Assembly: GCA_900544425.1 (NCBI GenBank)
Contig: UQUX01000003.1
Coordinates: 1 to 41,561 of the forward strand
DNA length: 41,561 bases
Source: an uncultured Collinsella sp.
GTDB lineage: Bacteria > Actinomycetota > Coriobacteriia > Coriobacteriales > Coriobacteriaceae
Direction of reading: 5' to 3'
The position numbers and the translations under genes are program-made. Positions 22,204 to 30,880 of the stretch are shown here, piece by piece. Numbering within the stretch: position 1 is the first letter of the stretch; each line of letters opens with the position of its first letter. The notes below the pieces were generated by a model. The model did not search any database, was not told the DNA's origin, and worked only from the letters and a program-made list of their open reading frames with translations.

Positions 22204-22298
22204 AGCCCCCGCACTCGTGACAAAGCTCACTGGTGCGCGCCGTCCGCTCCTGCGATGATGCAATCGTACCGGGCCGCAAGCAACAGAAGGGCCGCCTC

Positions 22299-23237
22299 AT
22301 GACAGACATCGTCCACGTCGAAAACCTCGTCAAGCGCTACGACGATCTTATCGCGCTCGACCACTTTAACCTGAGCATCGCCCCCGGCGAGATCTTTGGC
22401 CTGCTGGGCCCCAACGGCTCGGGCAAGACCACGTCCATCAACTGCATTTTGCAGCTGCTTGCCTACGACAAAGGCACCATCGAGCTGTTCGGCGAACCCA
22501 TGACGCCCGCCCGCTACGACCTCAAGCGCCGCATCGGCGTGGTGCCGCAGCAGGTGGCGGTATTCGACGAGCTCACGGTGCGCGAGAACATCGACTATTT
22601 CTGCAGCCTCTACGTCAACGACCGCAAGCGCCGCCGCGCGCTGGTCGACGAGGCCATCGACTTTGTCGGCCTGGGCGACTTTGCCAAGTTCCGCCCCGGC
22701 AAGCTCTCGGGCGGCCTGGCGCGACGCCTCAACATCGCCTGCGGCATCGCGCACAAGCCCGAGCTCATCTTTTTTGACGAGCCCACGGTGGCGGTCGACC
22801 CGCAGAGCCGCAACGCCATCCTGGAGGGCATCTGCCGCCTGCGCGACGAGGGCGCCACGGTGGTGTATACCAGCCATTACATGGAGGAAGTCGAGCAGAT
22901 CTGCAGCCGCATCATGATCATGGACGGCGGCCGCGTGCTGGCGCAGGGCACCAACGACGAGCTCAAACGCATGATTCAGATGGGCGAGCGCGTGACCGTC
23001 GAGGTGGGCGCCGTCGAGCCAGCCACGGTCGAGCGGCTGCGCGCCCTCGAGCACGTGCTCAGCGTCGAGCTGTCCGGCGGCGAGCTCGTCTGCACCTGCG
23101 AGACGAGTCCGCACAATCTGGTCGACATCCTCGACACGCTGCGCGCTGCCGGCGTTGCGCTCGGCCGCGTGTGGAGCGAGCCACCGACCCTCAACGACGT
23201 GTTCCTCGAGATCACCGGCCGCGAGCTGCGCGACTAG
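22299..23237 (+). CDS. ABC-2 type exporter ATPase (DrrA/NatA-like)
   Basis: The single ABC domain has Walker A GPNGSGKTT (38-46), Q-loop VVPQQ, signature LSGGLARRLN (136-145), Walker B LIFFDEPT (156-163) and His in TSHYMEE. A C-terminal extension of about 90 residues is typical of drug and lantibiotic-type exporters. ATG 22299 has AGAAGG upstream; the frame extends further but without family content. It is the first gene of a three-gene unit with two membrane subunits, so it probably powers export of a lipid-like compound, drug or peptide. Confidence 0.94.
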   Translation: MTDIVHVENLVKRYDDLIALDHFNLSIAPGEIFGLLGPNGSGKTTSINCILQLLAYDKGTIELFGEPMTPARYDLKRRIGVVPQQVAVFDELTVRENIDYFCSLYVNDRKRRRALVDEAIDFVGLGDFAKFRPGKLSGGLARRLNIACGIAHKPELIFFDEPTVAVDPQSRNAILEGICRLRDEGATVVYTSHYMEEVEQICSRIMIMDGGRVLAQGTNDELKRMIQMGERVTVEVGAVEPATVERLRALEHVLSVELSGGELVCTCETSPHNLVDILDTLRAAGVALGRVWSEPPTLNDVFLEITGRELRD

Positions 23238-23246
23238 GGGGCGGCC

Positions 23247-24434
23247 ATGTTCAACACCATCATCACTACGGTCAAGACGCTGCTGCGCCGGCCGAGCACG
23301 TGGGTCTGGGGCGCTCTCTTTCCCATCGCACTTTCCACGATGTTCATGTTTATGTTTGCGAATCTGAGCTCCGACGGCACGGTCGACCCGGTGCCGGTGG
23401 CCGTCGTAGCGGATGAGACCTGGGACGCCTCGACCTTTAAGGACGTGGCGACGTCGCTTGCCAAGGAAGGCGACGACCAGCTGCTCGAGATCCACGAGTG
23501 CGACGACGCAGCCGATGCGAACCGTGCGCTTAAGGCCGGCGAGGTCGCGGGCATCTATACGGTCGACGCCGAAGGCACGCCTAAACTCACGCTGCTATCG
23601 AGCTACGACAGCTCGCGCGCATCATCGGTGCCCACCGATCGCAGCATCCTGGAGACGGTGGCAAGTTCGTATACACAAAATGCCGAGTTCATGTCTCAGA
23701 TTGCCCAGGACAACCCGGCGGCGCTCGCCGACCCCGAGGCGGTTGCGCGCGCCCTGTCGCTCGAGGGCGGCACCCGTCGCGTGAGCCTTACGCGCACCAC
23801 GCCCGACGGCACGGTCATCTACTATTACGCGCTTTTTGGCCTGGTCGCGATGATGTCTGCCGAGTTTGCCGCCTTGAGCGTCGTCGACTTGCAGCCCAAT
23901 CTGTCGGGCCTTGGCGCGCGTCGCTGCGTGGGCGGCCTTTCTAAAACGGCGTCGCTGGCCGGTATCTTTGTGGGCTCGTGGCTGGTCTCCTTTGTCTCGA
24001 TGGCGATCGCGATCGGCTACGTGCGCCTGGTTGTGGGCGTCGACTTTGGCGGGCGCGAGGGGCTGTGTCTGGTGGGCGGTGCCGCTTCCGCGCTTGCCGC
24101 CACGGGCCTGGGGCTCTTTGTGGGCACTCTGCCCGTTAAGGGCGGCAAGGCATCCAAGTCGGGCATCCTCACAGGCTTTGCCACCACGTGCGCTTTGTTC
24201 GCTGGGCTCTACGGCGAACCGGCGATGGCGCTTGCCGATGACGTCGCCCGCGCCTGTCCGGCCGAGTGCTGGCTCAACCCCGTCAAGCTCATCTGCGACA
24301 TGTTCAACCGCCTGTATTTCTTTGAGGACCTGGATCCTTTCGCCGTTCGCGCCGGCGCGCTGGTCCTCATGGCACTGCTGTTCGTTGTCGCCGCCACGCT
24401 GATCTTTGGAAGGAGCCGCTATGAGCACCTTTAA
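23247..24434 (+). CDS. ABC-2 type transporter permease, subunit 1
   Basis: This 395-residue protein has the ABC-2 layout: one N-terminal membrane helix (WVWGALFPIALSTMFMFMF), a large extracytoplasmic domain of about 150 residues, then five or so helices from YYYALFGLVAMMSAEFAALS onward. The ATG starts nine bases after the ATPase stop. The start of subunit 2 lies 14 bases inside this gene. The pair with the next gene forms the membrane channel driven by the ATPase. Confidence 0.9.
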   Translation: MFNTIITTVKTLLRRPSTWVWGALFPIALSTMFMFMFANLSSDGTVDPVPVAVVADETWDASTFKDVATSLAKEGDDQLLEIHECDDAADANRALKAGEVAGIYTVDAEGTPKLTLLSSYDSSRASSVPTDRSILETVASSYTQNAEFMSQIAQDNPAALADPEAVARALSLEGGTRRVSLTRTTPDGTVIYYYALFGLVAMMSAEFAALSVVDLQPNLSGLGARRCVGGLSKTASLAGIFVGSWLVSFVSMAIAIGYVRLVVGVDFGGREGLCLVGGAASALAATGLGLFVGTLPVKGGKASKSGILTGFATTCALFAGLYGEPAMALADDVARACPAECWLNPVKLICDMFNRLYFFEDLDPFAVRAGALVLMALLFVVAATLIFGRSRYEHL

Positions 24435-25626
24435 GACCGCGCTTCGCATGGCGCTCGCTCACCCGTTCTACCTGCTCATCTACACGGTGTTCATTTCGCT
24501 GATGGGCGTATTCATCGCGGCATCTGTGAGCTGGAACTCGTCGCAGCTCACCGAGTACAAGCCCTACGACGCCAACGTGATCGTGGTCGACCGCGATGGC
24601 AGTGATCTTTCACTTGCGCTCACCAAGCACCTAGGTTCGCGGTTTGACCTGGTCACGGGCGTCGGCGATGACACGTACGACCTTGCGGACGCGCTCTCCA
24701 AGAGCAACAGCGCCAAGGGCAGCGCCGACTGCGTGTTCTTTATCCCGGAGGGGTTCGAGGACGACCTGGTCGCGGCTGCCCGCGCGGGGGAGTCCCTGCC
24801 CAAGCTCGATGTGACCTACGGTGCCGGCACCATGGCGGCGGCGCTTTCGTCTGCCGAGGCTTCGCGCTGGATCTCGCTCGCGGGCGCTGCAGCCGCACTT
24901 GAGCCCACTGCCTCCAACGGCGACGTTGCCAAGGCCGCCGAACATGCCGCTGCAAAGCGCGCGGAGGTCCAGATCGAGCGGGTCAAGGTCGACTCGGCTG
25001 CTGCCGCCACGCTCGAGTCGTACTTCAACTTTGGCGCGTACGCGATTATCTCGTCGGTCATCGTGTCGGTGGGCTTGGTGTTTTCGGGCATGAACGAGCC
25101 CGAGCGCGTGCGCCGCATGGATGCCGGCCCAATCTCCGATCGCCAGCGTTCGCTTGCCGTGTTTGCGGCCGCCGCCGTGCTCACCGTCTGTATCTGGTTT
25201 GTGTCGAGCATGATGGGCGTCGTGGGCTTTGCCAGCGCGGTTGCCGAGGTCGGCGTGGGCCGCGTCTGCCTTGCGCTGGCGGCAACGTTTGCCCTAGCGC
25301 TGACGCCACTGGCCGTTGGCTTTACGCTGTCGAGCCTGGGCGCGCGCGAGGAGCTGCTCAACGGTGTGGGCAACCTGCTTGGCATGCTCATGACGTTTTT
25401 GGGTGGCGCCTGGATGCCGCTGTCGCTGATGGGCTCGGCCGTGCAGACCGTGGCGCACTTTGTGCCGACATATTGGGTGAACGACGCGATTGGTAAGGCG
25501 CTTGCCTCGGATTTGACGTCCGCCGTGCTGGGGGACATCGCCTGCGACCTGGGCGTCACCGTGCTCTTTGCCGCGGCCATCGCCGCCGTAGGCCTAGCCC
25601 TCGCACGCACCAAATCCCACGCCTAG
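24421..25626 (+). CDS. ABC-2 type transporter permease, subunit 2
   Basis: This 401-residue protein has the same layout as the preceding subunit: an N-terminal helix (LLIYTVFISLMGVFIAASV), a long external domain rich in Ala and Ser, and a C-terminal membrane block with YAIISSVIVSVGLVFSGMNE, then GAREELLNGVGNLLGMLMTF and the HFVPTYWVNDAI block common in ABC-2 permeases. GGAAGGAG precedes ATG 24421. The two subunits differ enough that they probably form a heterodimer. A composite repeat follows the operon. Confidence 0.9.
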   Translation: MSTFKTALRMALAHPFYLLIYTVFISLMGVFIAASVSWNSSQLTEYKPYDANVIVVDRDGSDLSLALTKHLGSRFDLVTGVGDDTYDLADALSKSNSAKGSADCVFFIPEGFEDDLVAAARAGESLPKLDVTYGAGTMAAALSSAEASRWISLAGAAAALEPTASNGDVAKAAEHAAAKRAEVQIERVKVDSAAAATLESYFNFGAYAIISSVIVSVGLVFSGMNEPERVRRMDAGPISDRQRSLAVFAAAAVLTVCIWFVSSMMGVVGFASAVAEVGVGRVCLALAATFALALTPLAVGFTLSSLGAREELLNGVGNLLGMLMTFLGGAWMPLSLMGSAVQTVAHFVPTYWVNDAIGKALASDLTSAVLGDIACDLGVTVLFAAAIAAVGLALARTKSHA

Positions 25627-25650
25627 CCACCTAGTCATCGGGTACTCATT

Positions 25651-25786
25651 GGGGACAGTCTTTGCCGAACCGCCGGCTTGCCAAGGACTGTCCCCAGCTG
25701 CCGGCAGAAAGGGAACGTCCCTAACTGCCGGGTGGCGAAAGAGTGTCCCCAACAGCTAGTCATTTAAGAACGTCCCCAATGACTAG
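25651..25786. repeat. Composite intergenic repeat, copy 1
   Basis: It contains GGGGACAGTC (25651) and its reverse complement GACTGTCCCC with one small loop. AGCTGCCGGCAGAAAGGGAA and related text follow, ending in a hairpin CTAGTCATT...AATGACTAG with loop TAAGAACGTCCCC (25756-25786). A near-identical block follows the next ABC operon (29274-29430), and the last module recurs at 37839. No coding sequence is visible. Confidence 0.8.
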
Positions 25787-25842
25787 TCTGAAATAAATCC
25801 CAAGCCTCGCTCCAAAATAGTTCGCCAAGGTTTACTATTACG

Positions 25843-25860
25843 CTCATAAAGTAGTATGAG
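25843..25860. promoter_or_regulatory. Inverted repeat upstream of the MacB-like operon
   Basis: CTCATA, six bases, TATGAG: a possible operator about 20 bases before the start codon. No convincing promoter pair could be fixed around it. Confidence 0.3.
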
Positions 25861-25879
25861 GCTAACAATGGGGGATACC

Positions 25880-26593
25880 ATGGCAACGCAGGAAGCCTAT
25901 GTCCAGGTTAAGGATCTCAAAAAGCATTACGGCGACGGTGATGCACGCCTGACGGTACTCGATGGCATCGACGCGTCCATCAACCGCGGCGAGATCTGCG
26001 TCATGCTGGGGCCCTCGGGCTCGGGCAAGTCGACCTTTCTCAACCTGATCGGCGGCCTGGAGGATGCCGACGGCGGTTCTATCATGGTGGACGGCTGCGA
26101 CCTCACGGTGCTCAAGCCTACCGACCTGGGCGAGTATCGCCGCCGTGAGCTGGGCTTTGTCTTTCAGTTCTACAACCTGGTGCCCGACCTCACCATCAAG
26201 GAAAACATCGAGGTCACGGCACACCTGTCCAAAAAGCCGCTCAACATTGACGGCCTGCTACGCTCGCTGGGCCTCTACGAGCACCGCAACAAGTTCCCGC
26301 GCCAGGTTTCGGGCGGCCAGCAGCAGCGCTGCGCCATCGGCCGTGCGCTCGTCAAAAACCCGGGCCTGCTGCTGTGCGACGAGCCCACCGGTGCGCTCGA
26401 CTATAAGACGTCCAAGGAAATCTTGCAGCTCATGGAGGATGTCAACCGCACCTACGGCTGCACCATCATCATTGTCACCCACAATGCCGCCATCGCGCGC
26501 ATGGCCAATCGCGTGCTGCGCCTGCGCGACGGGCGCATCGTCGAGGATGAGCTCAACGAGTCGCCCGTCTCGGCCGCCGAGCTCGATTGGTAG
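25880..26593 (+). CDS. ABC transporter ATPase, MacB/LolD/FtsE-like
   Basis: The 237-residue ATPase has Walker A GPSGSGKST (44-52), Q-loop FVFQFYNLVPDLT (the FQFYNL form is typical of the MacB/LolD group), signature VSGGQQQR, Walker B LLLCDEPTGALD and His in VTHN. ATG 25880 has GGGGGA at good spacing; ATG 25868 is an alternative. It is followed directly by an FtsX-type permease, forming a mechanotransmission-type ABC system. Such systems act on periplasmic or cell-wall partners, antimicrobial peptides or lipids. Confidence 0.95.
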   Translation: MATQEAYVQVKDLKKHYGDGDARLTVLDGIDASINRGEICVMLGPSGSGKSTFLNLIGGLEDADGGSIMVDGCDLTVLKPTDLGEYRRRELGFVFQFYNLVPDLTIKENIEVTAHLSKKPLNIDGLLRSLGLYEHRNKFPRQVSGGQQQRCAIGRALVKNPGLLLCDEPTGALDYKTSKEILQLMEDVNRTYGCTIIIVTHNAAIARMANRVLRLRDGRIVEDELNESPVSAAELDW

Positions 26594-26601
26594 GCGGCGC
26601 C

Positions 26602-29268
26602 ATGACACCTCTCGCAAAACGTCTTCCACGCGAGCTGCGCCGCAATATCGGCAAGTACCTGGGCATCTTTTTGCTTATGTGTGGAAGTATCGCTCTCACC
26701 TCGGGCTTTTTGCTCGCGGCGCATTCCATCGGCTGCCTTATCGATGACATGCGCGATGCGTACACGATTGAGGACGGCCGCGTGACCACCTCCTTCGAGG
26801 CGACCGAGGAACAACTCAAGGCAGCCGAGGACGCGGCCGACGACGTCGGCGGCGTCACGCTCTACAAGAATTTCTCCATCGACGCCATCATCAAAAAGGC
26901 GTCCGGCGACGACGGCACCAAGCGCACGCTGCGCACCTATGCGCACCGCACCAAGGTCGATATCGCGTCCTACTGCGAAGGTAGGCGGCCTAAGGCGGAC
27001 GACGAGGTGGCAATCGACCGTGTCTTCGCCACCAATAACAACCTGTCCGTGGGCGATAAAGTCGAGCTCGAGGGTCGCACCTACACCATCTGCGGCATCA
27101 TGACCCAGCCCGATAGCCAGGCGCTGTTCCTCAACAATTCGGACTTTACGGTGAACACCATCACGTACGGTGTGGCCGAGGTCACCGACGCCGGCTTTGC
27201 CGCGCTTAAGGACGCCGGCGGCGCGCCTGCCTACACCTACTCCTTTACCTTTACCGATCGCGATCTCTCCACCGCGGATCGCGTCGATGCGGAGCAGGAT
27301 ATGGTGGAGGCGCTCACCGATGCCGATGCACGCGTGGATGACCTCATCGACGCCGATTCCAACCAGGGTATTGGCTACGCGCGCGACGACGTGGACGGCG
27401 ACTCCACGATGTGGATGACGCTGCTCGACATCATCATCGTGATCATGGCGTTTGTCTTTGTGGTGCTCACCGACGCCACCATCGAGGAGGAGAGCGCCAT
27501 TATCGGCACGCTGCTCGCCAGCGGCTACCGCCGCCGCGAGATCGTGCTGCACTACCTGGCACTTCCCGCCATCGTGGGCGTGGTCGCGGCGCTTTTGGGC
27601 ACTGCGCTCGGCGTTGTGTTCTTTACCGAGCCCATGCGCAGTCTCTACTACGGCTCGTACAGTCTGCCGCCCTTCCAGGTGTACTGGAGCTGGGAAATCT
27701 TTGTGAAGTGCGCCGTGGTTCCCGCCGCCGCGCTCATCCTCATCACGCTGGTGGGTCTGCTCCGCAAAATGGGCAAGACGCCGTTGCAGTTCCTTCGTCA
27801 CGAGGCGAGCGGCAAGTCGGGTACCAAGCGTGGTATGCAACTGCCGGAGCGCATGGGTTTTGTTTCCCGCTTCCGCTTGCGTATCTTCCTGCGCAATCTG
27901 GGCAACTTCGCCACGCTCTTCGTGGGCATTGCATTTGCGTCGCTACTGCTGCTCTTTGGCCTGGCGATTCTGCCCACGATGACGCACTATGCGGACAACC
28001 TCGAGACAAGCCTGGTCGCCGAGCACCAGTACACGCTCAAGGCGCCGCTGGAGCTCGAGGGCACTGCCGAGGAGCGCGAGCAGTGGTCGGCACTCGAGCG
28101 TTTGCAGTCGGTTGACGGCGCACTGCTTTCTGCCGCTCAGGATGCCGATGACGAGCTTGACGACGCGGCCGATGCAGCGCAGGCGGCAGCCGATGCCGCG
28201 ACCAGCGCTCCGTCTGCCGAGAGCCTGGCCGCGGCGCAGGACGCGCTCGCCAAGGTCCAGGACAAGAAGGATGCGCTTTATGCGCGCCTCGATGACCTTG
28301 CCGATGCCCTCGGCTGCAACCGCGACGAGGCTATCGACCTGATTGACAAGGCCTCTAAGATTGACACCGACAACGACGATATCCACCCGGTCAATACGAC
28401 CGATAACGGCGCGGGCGCAATCGCACAGGCCGAGAAATACGCCGTCTACCAGCTGCAATACGATCGCGGCGACGGAAATGGGCAGGAGACGATTTCTGTC
28501 TACGGCATCTCGCCCGATTCGCGCTACTGGAAAGGGCTGGACGTCGGCGACGGACGCGTCGTCTTTGGCGGTGGCTTGCTCGACAAGTTTGGCTGGAGCG
28601 AGGGCCAGAAGGTCACGCTCAGCGACAAGTACGAGGGTGAGTATTATTCCCTTGAGTACGCGGGCAAGGACTGTGCCTGGGGCTCCAAGTCGGACATGAA
28701 TATCTATATGAGTATCGACGACTTTAATGAGCTGTTCGACAACGACGCCGCCTACTTTAACGGCTATGTAAGCAACGAGAAGCTCGACCTCGATGCTCGT
28801 TACTTTGCCGGCGACACCACGCCCGACGACATGCGCGCCGTGGGCGACCAATTCATCGGCATGATGAGCAAAATGATCGGAATGATGGTCGGGCTCGCGG
28901 TGTTCATCTTCTTGCTGTTTATGTACCTGCTGACCAAGGCTGTGATCGACCACAGTGCCCGTTCGATCAGCTACATGAAAGTCTTTGGCTATCGCGATGG
29001 CGAGATCTCGCATCTGTACATCCGCTCGATCACGCTGTGCGTGGCGGCGTCACTCGTGCTGAGCCTGCCGGTCATTATTGGCTCGCTAACGGCCATCTTC
29101 CGTTCGATGCTGCTCGCCTATAACGGCAATATCGAGATCTACGTGCCCGCTTGGTCCATGGCGGCGTGCGTGGGCATTGGCTTTGCGACCTACCTGGTCG
29201 TGGCGCTGCTGCACACGCGCTCCATCAAGCGCGTCAGCTTGGCCGAAGCCCTCAAAGTGCAGGAGTAA
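26602..29268 (+). CDS. FtsX-type ABC permease with long extracytoplasmic coiled-coil
   Basis: This 888-residue partner of the upstream ATPase has a membrane helix at about 18-42, a first external domain (about 45-270), three helices around TMWMTLLDIIIVIMAFVFVV and ALPAIVGVVAALLG, and a central helix (NFATLFVGIAFASLLLLFGL). A second external domain follows, containing a helical Ala/Asp-rich coiled-coil (about 500-575). A C-terminal FtsX block contains GMMVGLAVFIFLLFMYLLTK and the SYMKVFGYRDGEI motif. The duplicated FtsX plan in one chain resembles actinobacterial and firmicute permeases linked to peptide resistance. The substrate is unknown. Confidence 0.9.
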   Translation: MTPLAKRLPRELRRNIGKYLGIFLLMCGSIALTSGFLLAAHSIGCLIDDMRDAYTIEDGRVTTSFEATEEQLKAAEDAADDVGGVTLYKNFSIDAIIKKASGDDGTKRTLRTYAHRTKVDIASYCEGRRPKADDEVAIDRVFATNNNLSVGDKVELEGRTYTICGIMTQPDSQALFLNNSDFTVNTITYGVAEVTDAGFAALKDAGGAPAYTYSFTFTDRDLSTADRVDAEQDMVEALTDADARVDDLIDADSNQGIGYARDDVDGDSTMWMTLLDIIIVIMAFVFVVLTDATIEEESAIIGTLLASGYRRREIVLHYLALPAIVGVVAALLGTALGVVFFTEPMRSLYYGSYSLPPFQVYWSWEIFVKCAVVPAAALILITLVGLLRKMGKTPLQFLRHEASGKSGTKRGMQLPERMGFVSRFRLRIFLRNLGNFATLFVGIAFASLLLLFGLAILPTMTHYADNLETSLVAEHQYTLKAPLELEGTAEEREQWSALERLQSVDGALLSAAQDADDELDDAADAAQAAADAATSAPSAESLAAAQDALAKVQDKKDALYARLDDLADALGCNRDEAIDLIDKASKIDTDNDDIHPVNTTDNGAGAIAQAEKYAVYQLQYDRGDGNGQETISVYGISPDSRYWKGLDVGDGRVVFGGGLLDKFGWSEGQKVTLSDKYEGEYYSLEYAGKDCAWGSKSDMNIYMSIDDFNELFDNDAAYFNGYVSNEKLDLDARYFAGDTTPDDMRAVGDQFIGMMSKMIGMMVGLAVFIFLLFMYLLTKAVIDHSARSISYMKVFGYRDGEISHLYIRSITLCVAASLVLSLPVIIGSLTAIFRSMLLAYNGNIEIYVPAWSMAACVGIGFATYLVVALLHTRSIKRVSLAEALKVQE

Positions 29269-29273
29269 TCATC

Positions 29274-29430
29274 GGGGACAGTCTTTGCCGGTTCGCCGGC
29301 CGTGCTGGCAAGGACTGTCCCCAGCTGCCGGCAGGAAAGGAACGTCCCTAGCTGCCAGGTGGCGAGGCACTCATTTAAGTCCGTCCCCAATGAGTGGTTT
29401 CAGTCATTTAAGTCTGTCCCCAATGACTAG
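29274..29430. repeat. Composite intergenic repeat, copy 2
   Basis: It begins five bases after the permease stop with GGGGACAGTCTTTGCCGG, repeats the CAGCTGCCGGCAG and AACGTCCCTAGCTGCCAGG text, and ends with two tandem versions of the small hairpin: ACTCATT...AATGAGT (29369-29395) and AGTCATT...AATGACT (29402-29428). The two hairpins have different arm bases but keep pairing. Confidence 0.8.
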
Positions 29431-29439
29431 GTGCCGCGC

Positions 29440-29470
29440 TTGACATTAACTCTGCTTTAACTGGTACCAT
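29440..29470 (+). promoter_or_regulatory. Candidate promoter of the DUF362 ferredoxin
   Basis: TTGACA (29440-29445), a 19-base spacer and TACCAT (29465-29470). TTAACT occurs twice within the spacer region and might bind a regulator. It starts ten bases after the composite repeat. Confidence 0.55.
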
Positions 29471-29512
29471 CCTCTATGTCTGTAACGCCATATAGACCGA
29501 GGGGATAGATCT

Positions 29513-30718
29513 ATGACCGCAACTGCACCCGCAGCACCCGCTAAGGTGTACTTCACCAACCTGCGCACGCATGCCCGCGAGAGCCAGCTCGACAAGCTCA
29601 AGCGCCTCATCCGTCACGCCGGTATCGAGCAGATCGACTTTGAGAACAAGTTCGTCGCCATCAAGATTCACTTTGGCGAGCTGGGCAACCTGAGCTTTTT
29701 GCGCCCCAACTACGCCCGCGCCGTCGCGGACGTCGTGAAGGAGCTGGGCGGCAAGCCCTTCCTCACCGACTGCAATACGCTCTATGTCGGTAGCCGCAAA
29801 AACGCGCTCGAGCACATCGACACCGCCTACCAGAACGGCTTTACCCCGTATGCTACGGGTTGCCAGATCATCATCGCCGACGGCCTCAAGGGCACCGACG
29901 AGGCGCTTGTCCCGGTCGAGGGCGGCGAGTACGTGCACGAGGCCAAGATCGGTCAGGCGCTCATGGACGCCGATATCGTGATCAGCCTCACCCACTTTAA
30001 GGGCCATGAGCAGGCCGGCTTTGGCGGTGCCATGAAGAACCTGGGCATGGGAGGCGGTAGCCGTGCCGGCAAGATGGAGCAGCATGCCGCCGGCAAGCCG
30101 AACGTCGCGACCGAGCACTGCATTGGCTGCCGTGCCTGCGAAAAGATCTGCGCGCACAACGCTATCTCGTTCGACGACACCCGCGAGCGCGAGCTTGTCA
30201 ACGGCAACACCCGCACGGTCCACGTCGCTGCCATCGACCACGATCGCTGCGTGGGCTGCGGCCGCTGCATCGGCGTGTGCAACCAGGACGCCATCAAGCC
30301 CGGCTATGAAGCCGCGGCCGACGTGCTCAACTGCAAGATCGCCGAGTATACGAAGGCCGTTGTCGACGGCCGCCCGAGCTTCCACATCTCGCTTGCCATG
30401 GACATCAGTCCCAACTGCGACTGTCATCCCGAAAACGATACGCCTATCGTCAACGATATCGGCATGTTCGCGAGCTTCGACCCGGTCGCCATCGACCAGG
30501 CCTGCGCCGATGCCGTCATGGCATCCGAGCCGCTGCCCAACACCGAGCTCACCGACAGCGCCGCCAAGATGGAGCATAACCACGAGCATCTGGAGGGCGA
30601 GCAGGCGCACGACCCCTTCTGCATCACGCATCCCGACACCGACTGGCGCGCGTGCATCGCGCACGCCGAAAAGATCGGCCTGGGCACGAGCGAGTATGAG
30701 CTCATCGAGGTCAAGTAG
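29513..30718 (+). CDS. DUF362-family protein with two 4Fe-4S ferredoxin motifs
   Basis: The N-terminal half matches the DUF362 type (KVYFTNLRTH, FVAIKIHFGELGNLSFLRP, the FLTDCNTLYVG block, SLTHFKGHEQAGFGGAMKN). At about 203-265 come two ferredoxin clusters, CIGCRACEKICAHNAI and CVGCGRCIGVCNQDAI. A further Cys pair, NCDCHPEND, follows in the C-terminal part. These proteins are common in strict anaerobes; their reaction is not firmly established, and an electron-transfer or Fe-S-dependent role is assumed. GAGGGGATAG precedes the ATG. It is a single gene with its own promoter and terminator. Confidence 0.9.
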   Translation: MTATAPAAPAKVYFTNLRTHARESQLDKLKRLIRHAGIEQIDFENKFVAIKIHFGELGNLSFLRPNYARAVADVVKELGGKPFLTDCNTLYVGSRKNALEHIDTAYQNGFTPYATGCQIIIADGLKGTDEALVPVEGGEYVHEAKIGQALMDADIVISLTHFKGHEQAGFGGAMKNLGMGGGSRAGKMEQHAAGKPNVATEHCIGCRACEKICAHNAISFDDTRERELVNGNTRTVHVAAIDHDRCVGCGRCIGVCNQDAIKPGYEAAADVLNCKIAEYTKAVVDGRPSFHISLAMDISPNCDCHPENDTPIVNDIGMFASFDPVAIDQACADAVMASEPLPNTELTDSAAKMEHNHEHLEGEQAHDPFCITHPDTDWRACIAHAEKIGLGTSEYELIEVK

Positions 30719-30765
30719 CGCCTAGCTATTGGACAAAATAAGCGCCTTTGTAGCGTAATCTGAGC

Positions 30766-30804
30766 AAAAGCCGCCCACGAGCCCAATGCTTGCGGGCGGC
30801 TTTT
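30766..30804. terminator. Bidirectional terminator between DUF362 gene and hydrolase gene
   Basis: AAAAGCCGCCC and GGGCGGCTTTT form an 11-bp stem with A-run and T-run on either side, so it can stop transcription from both converging genes. Confidence 0.85.
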
Positions 30805-30880
30805 CAGAAGTGCGGTGAAAAAACGAATACCGCCGACTACAAACCGATTTTGGCAACAAAACCTCAGACGTTGCTTTTGC

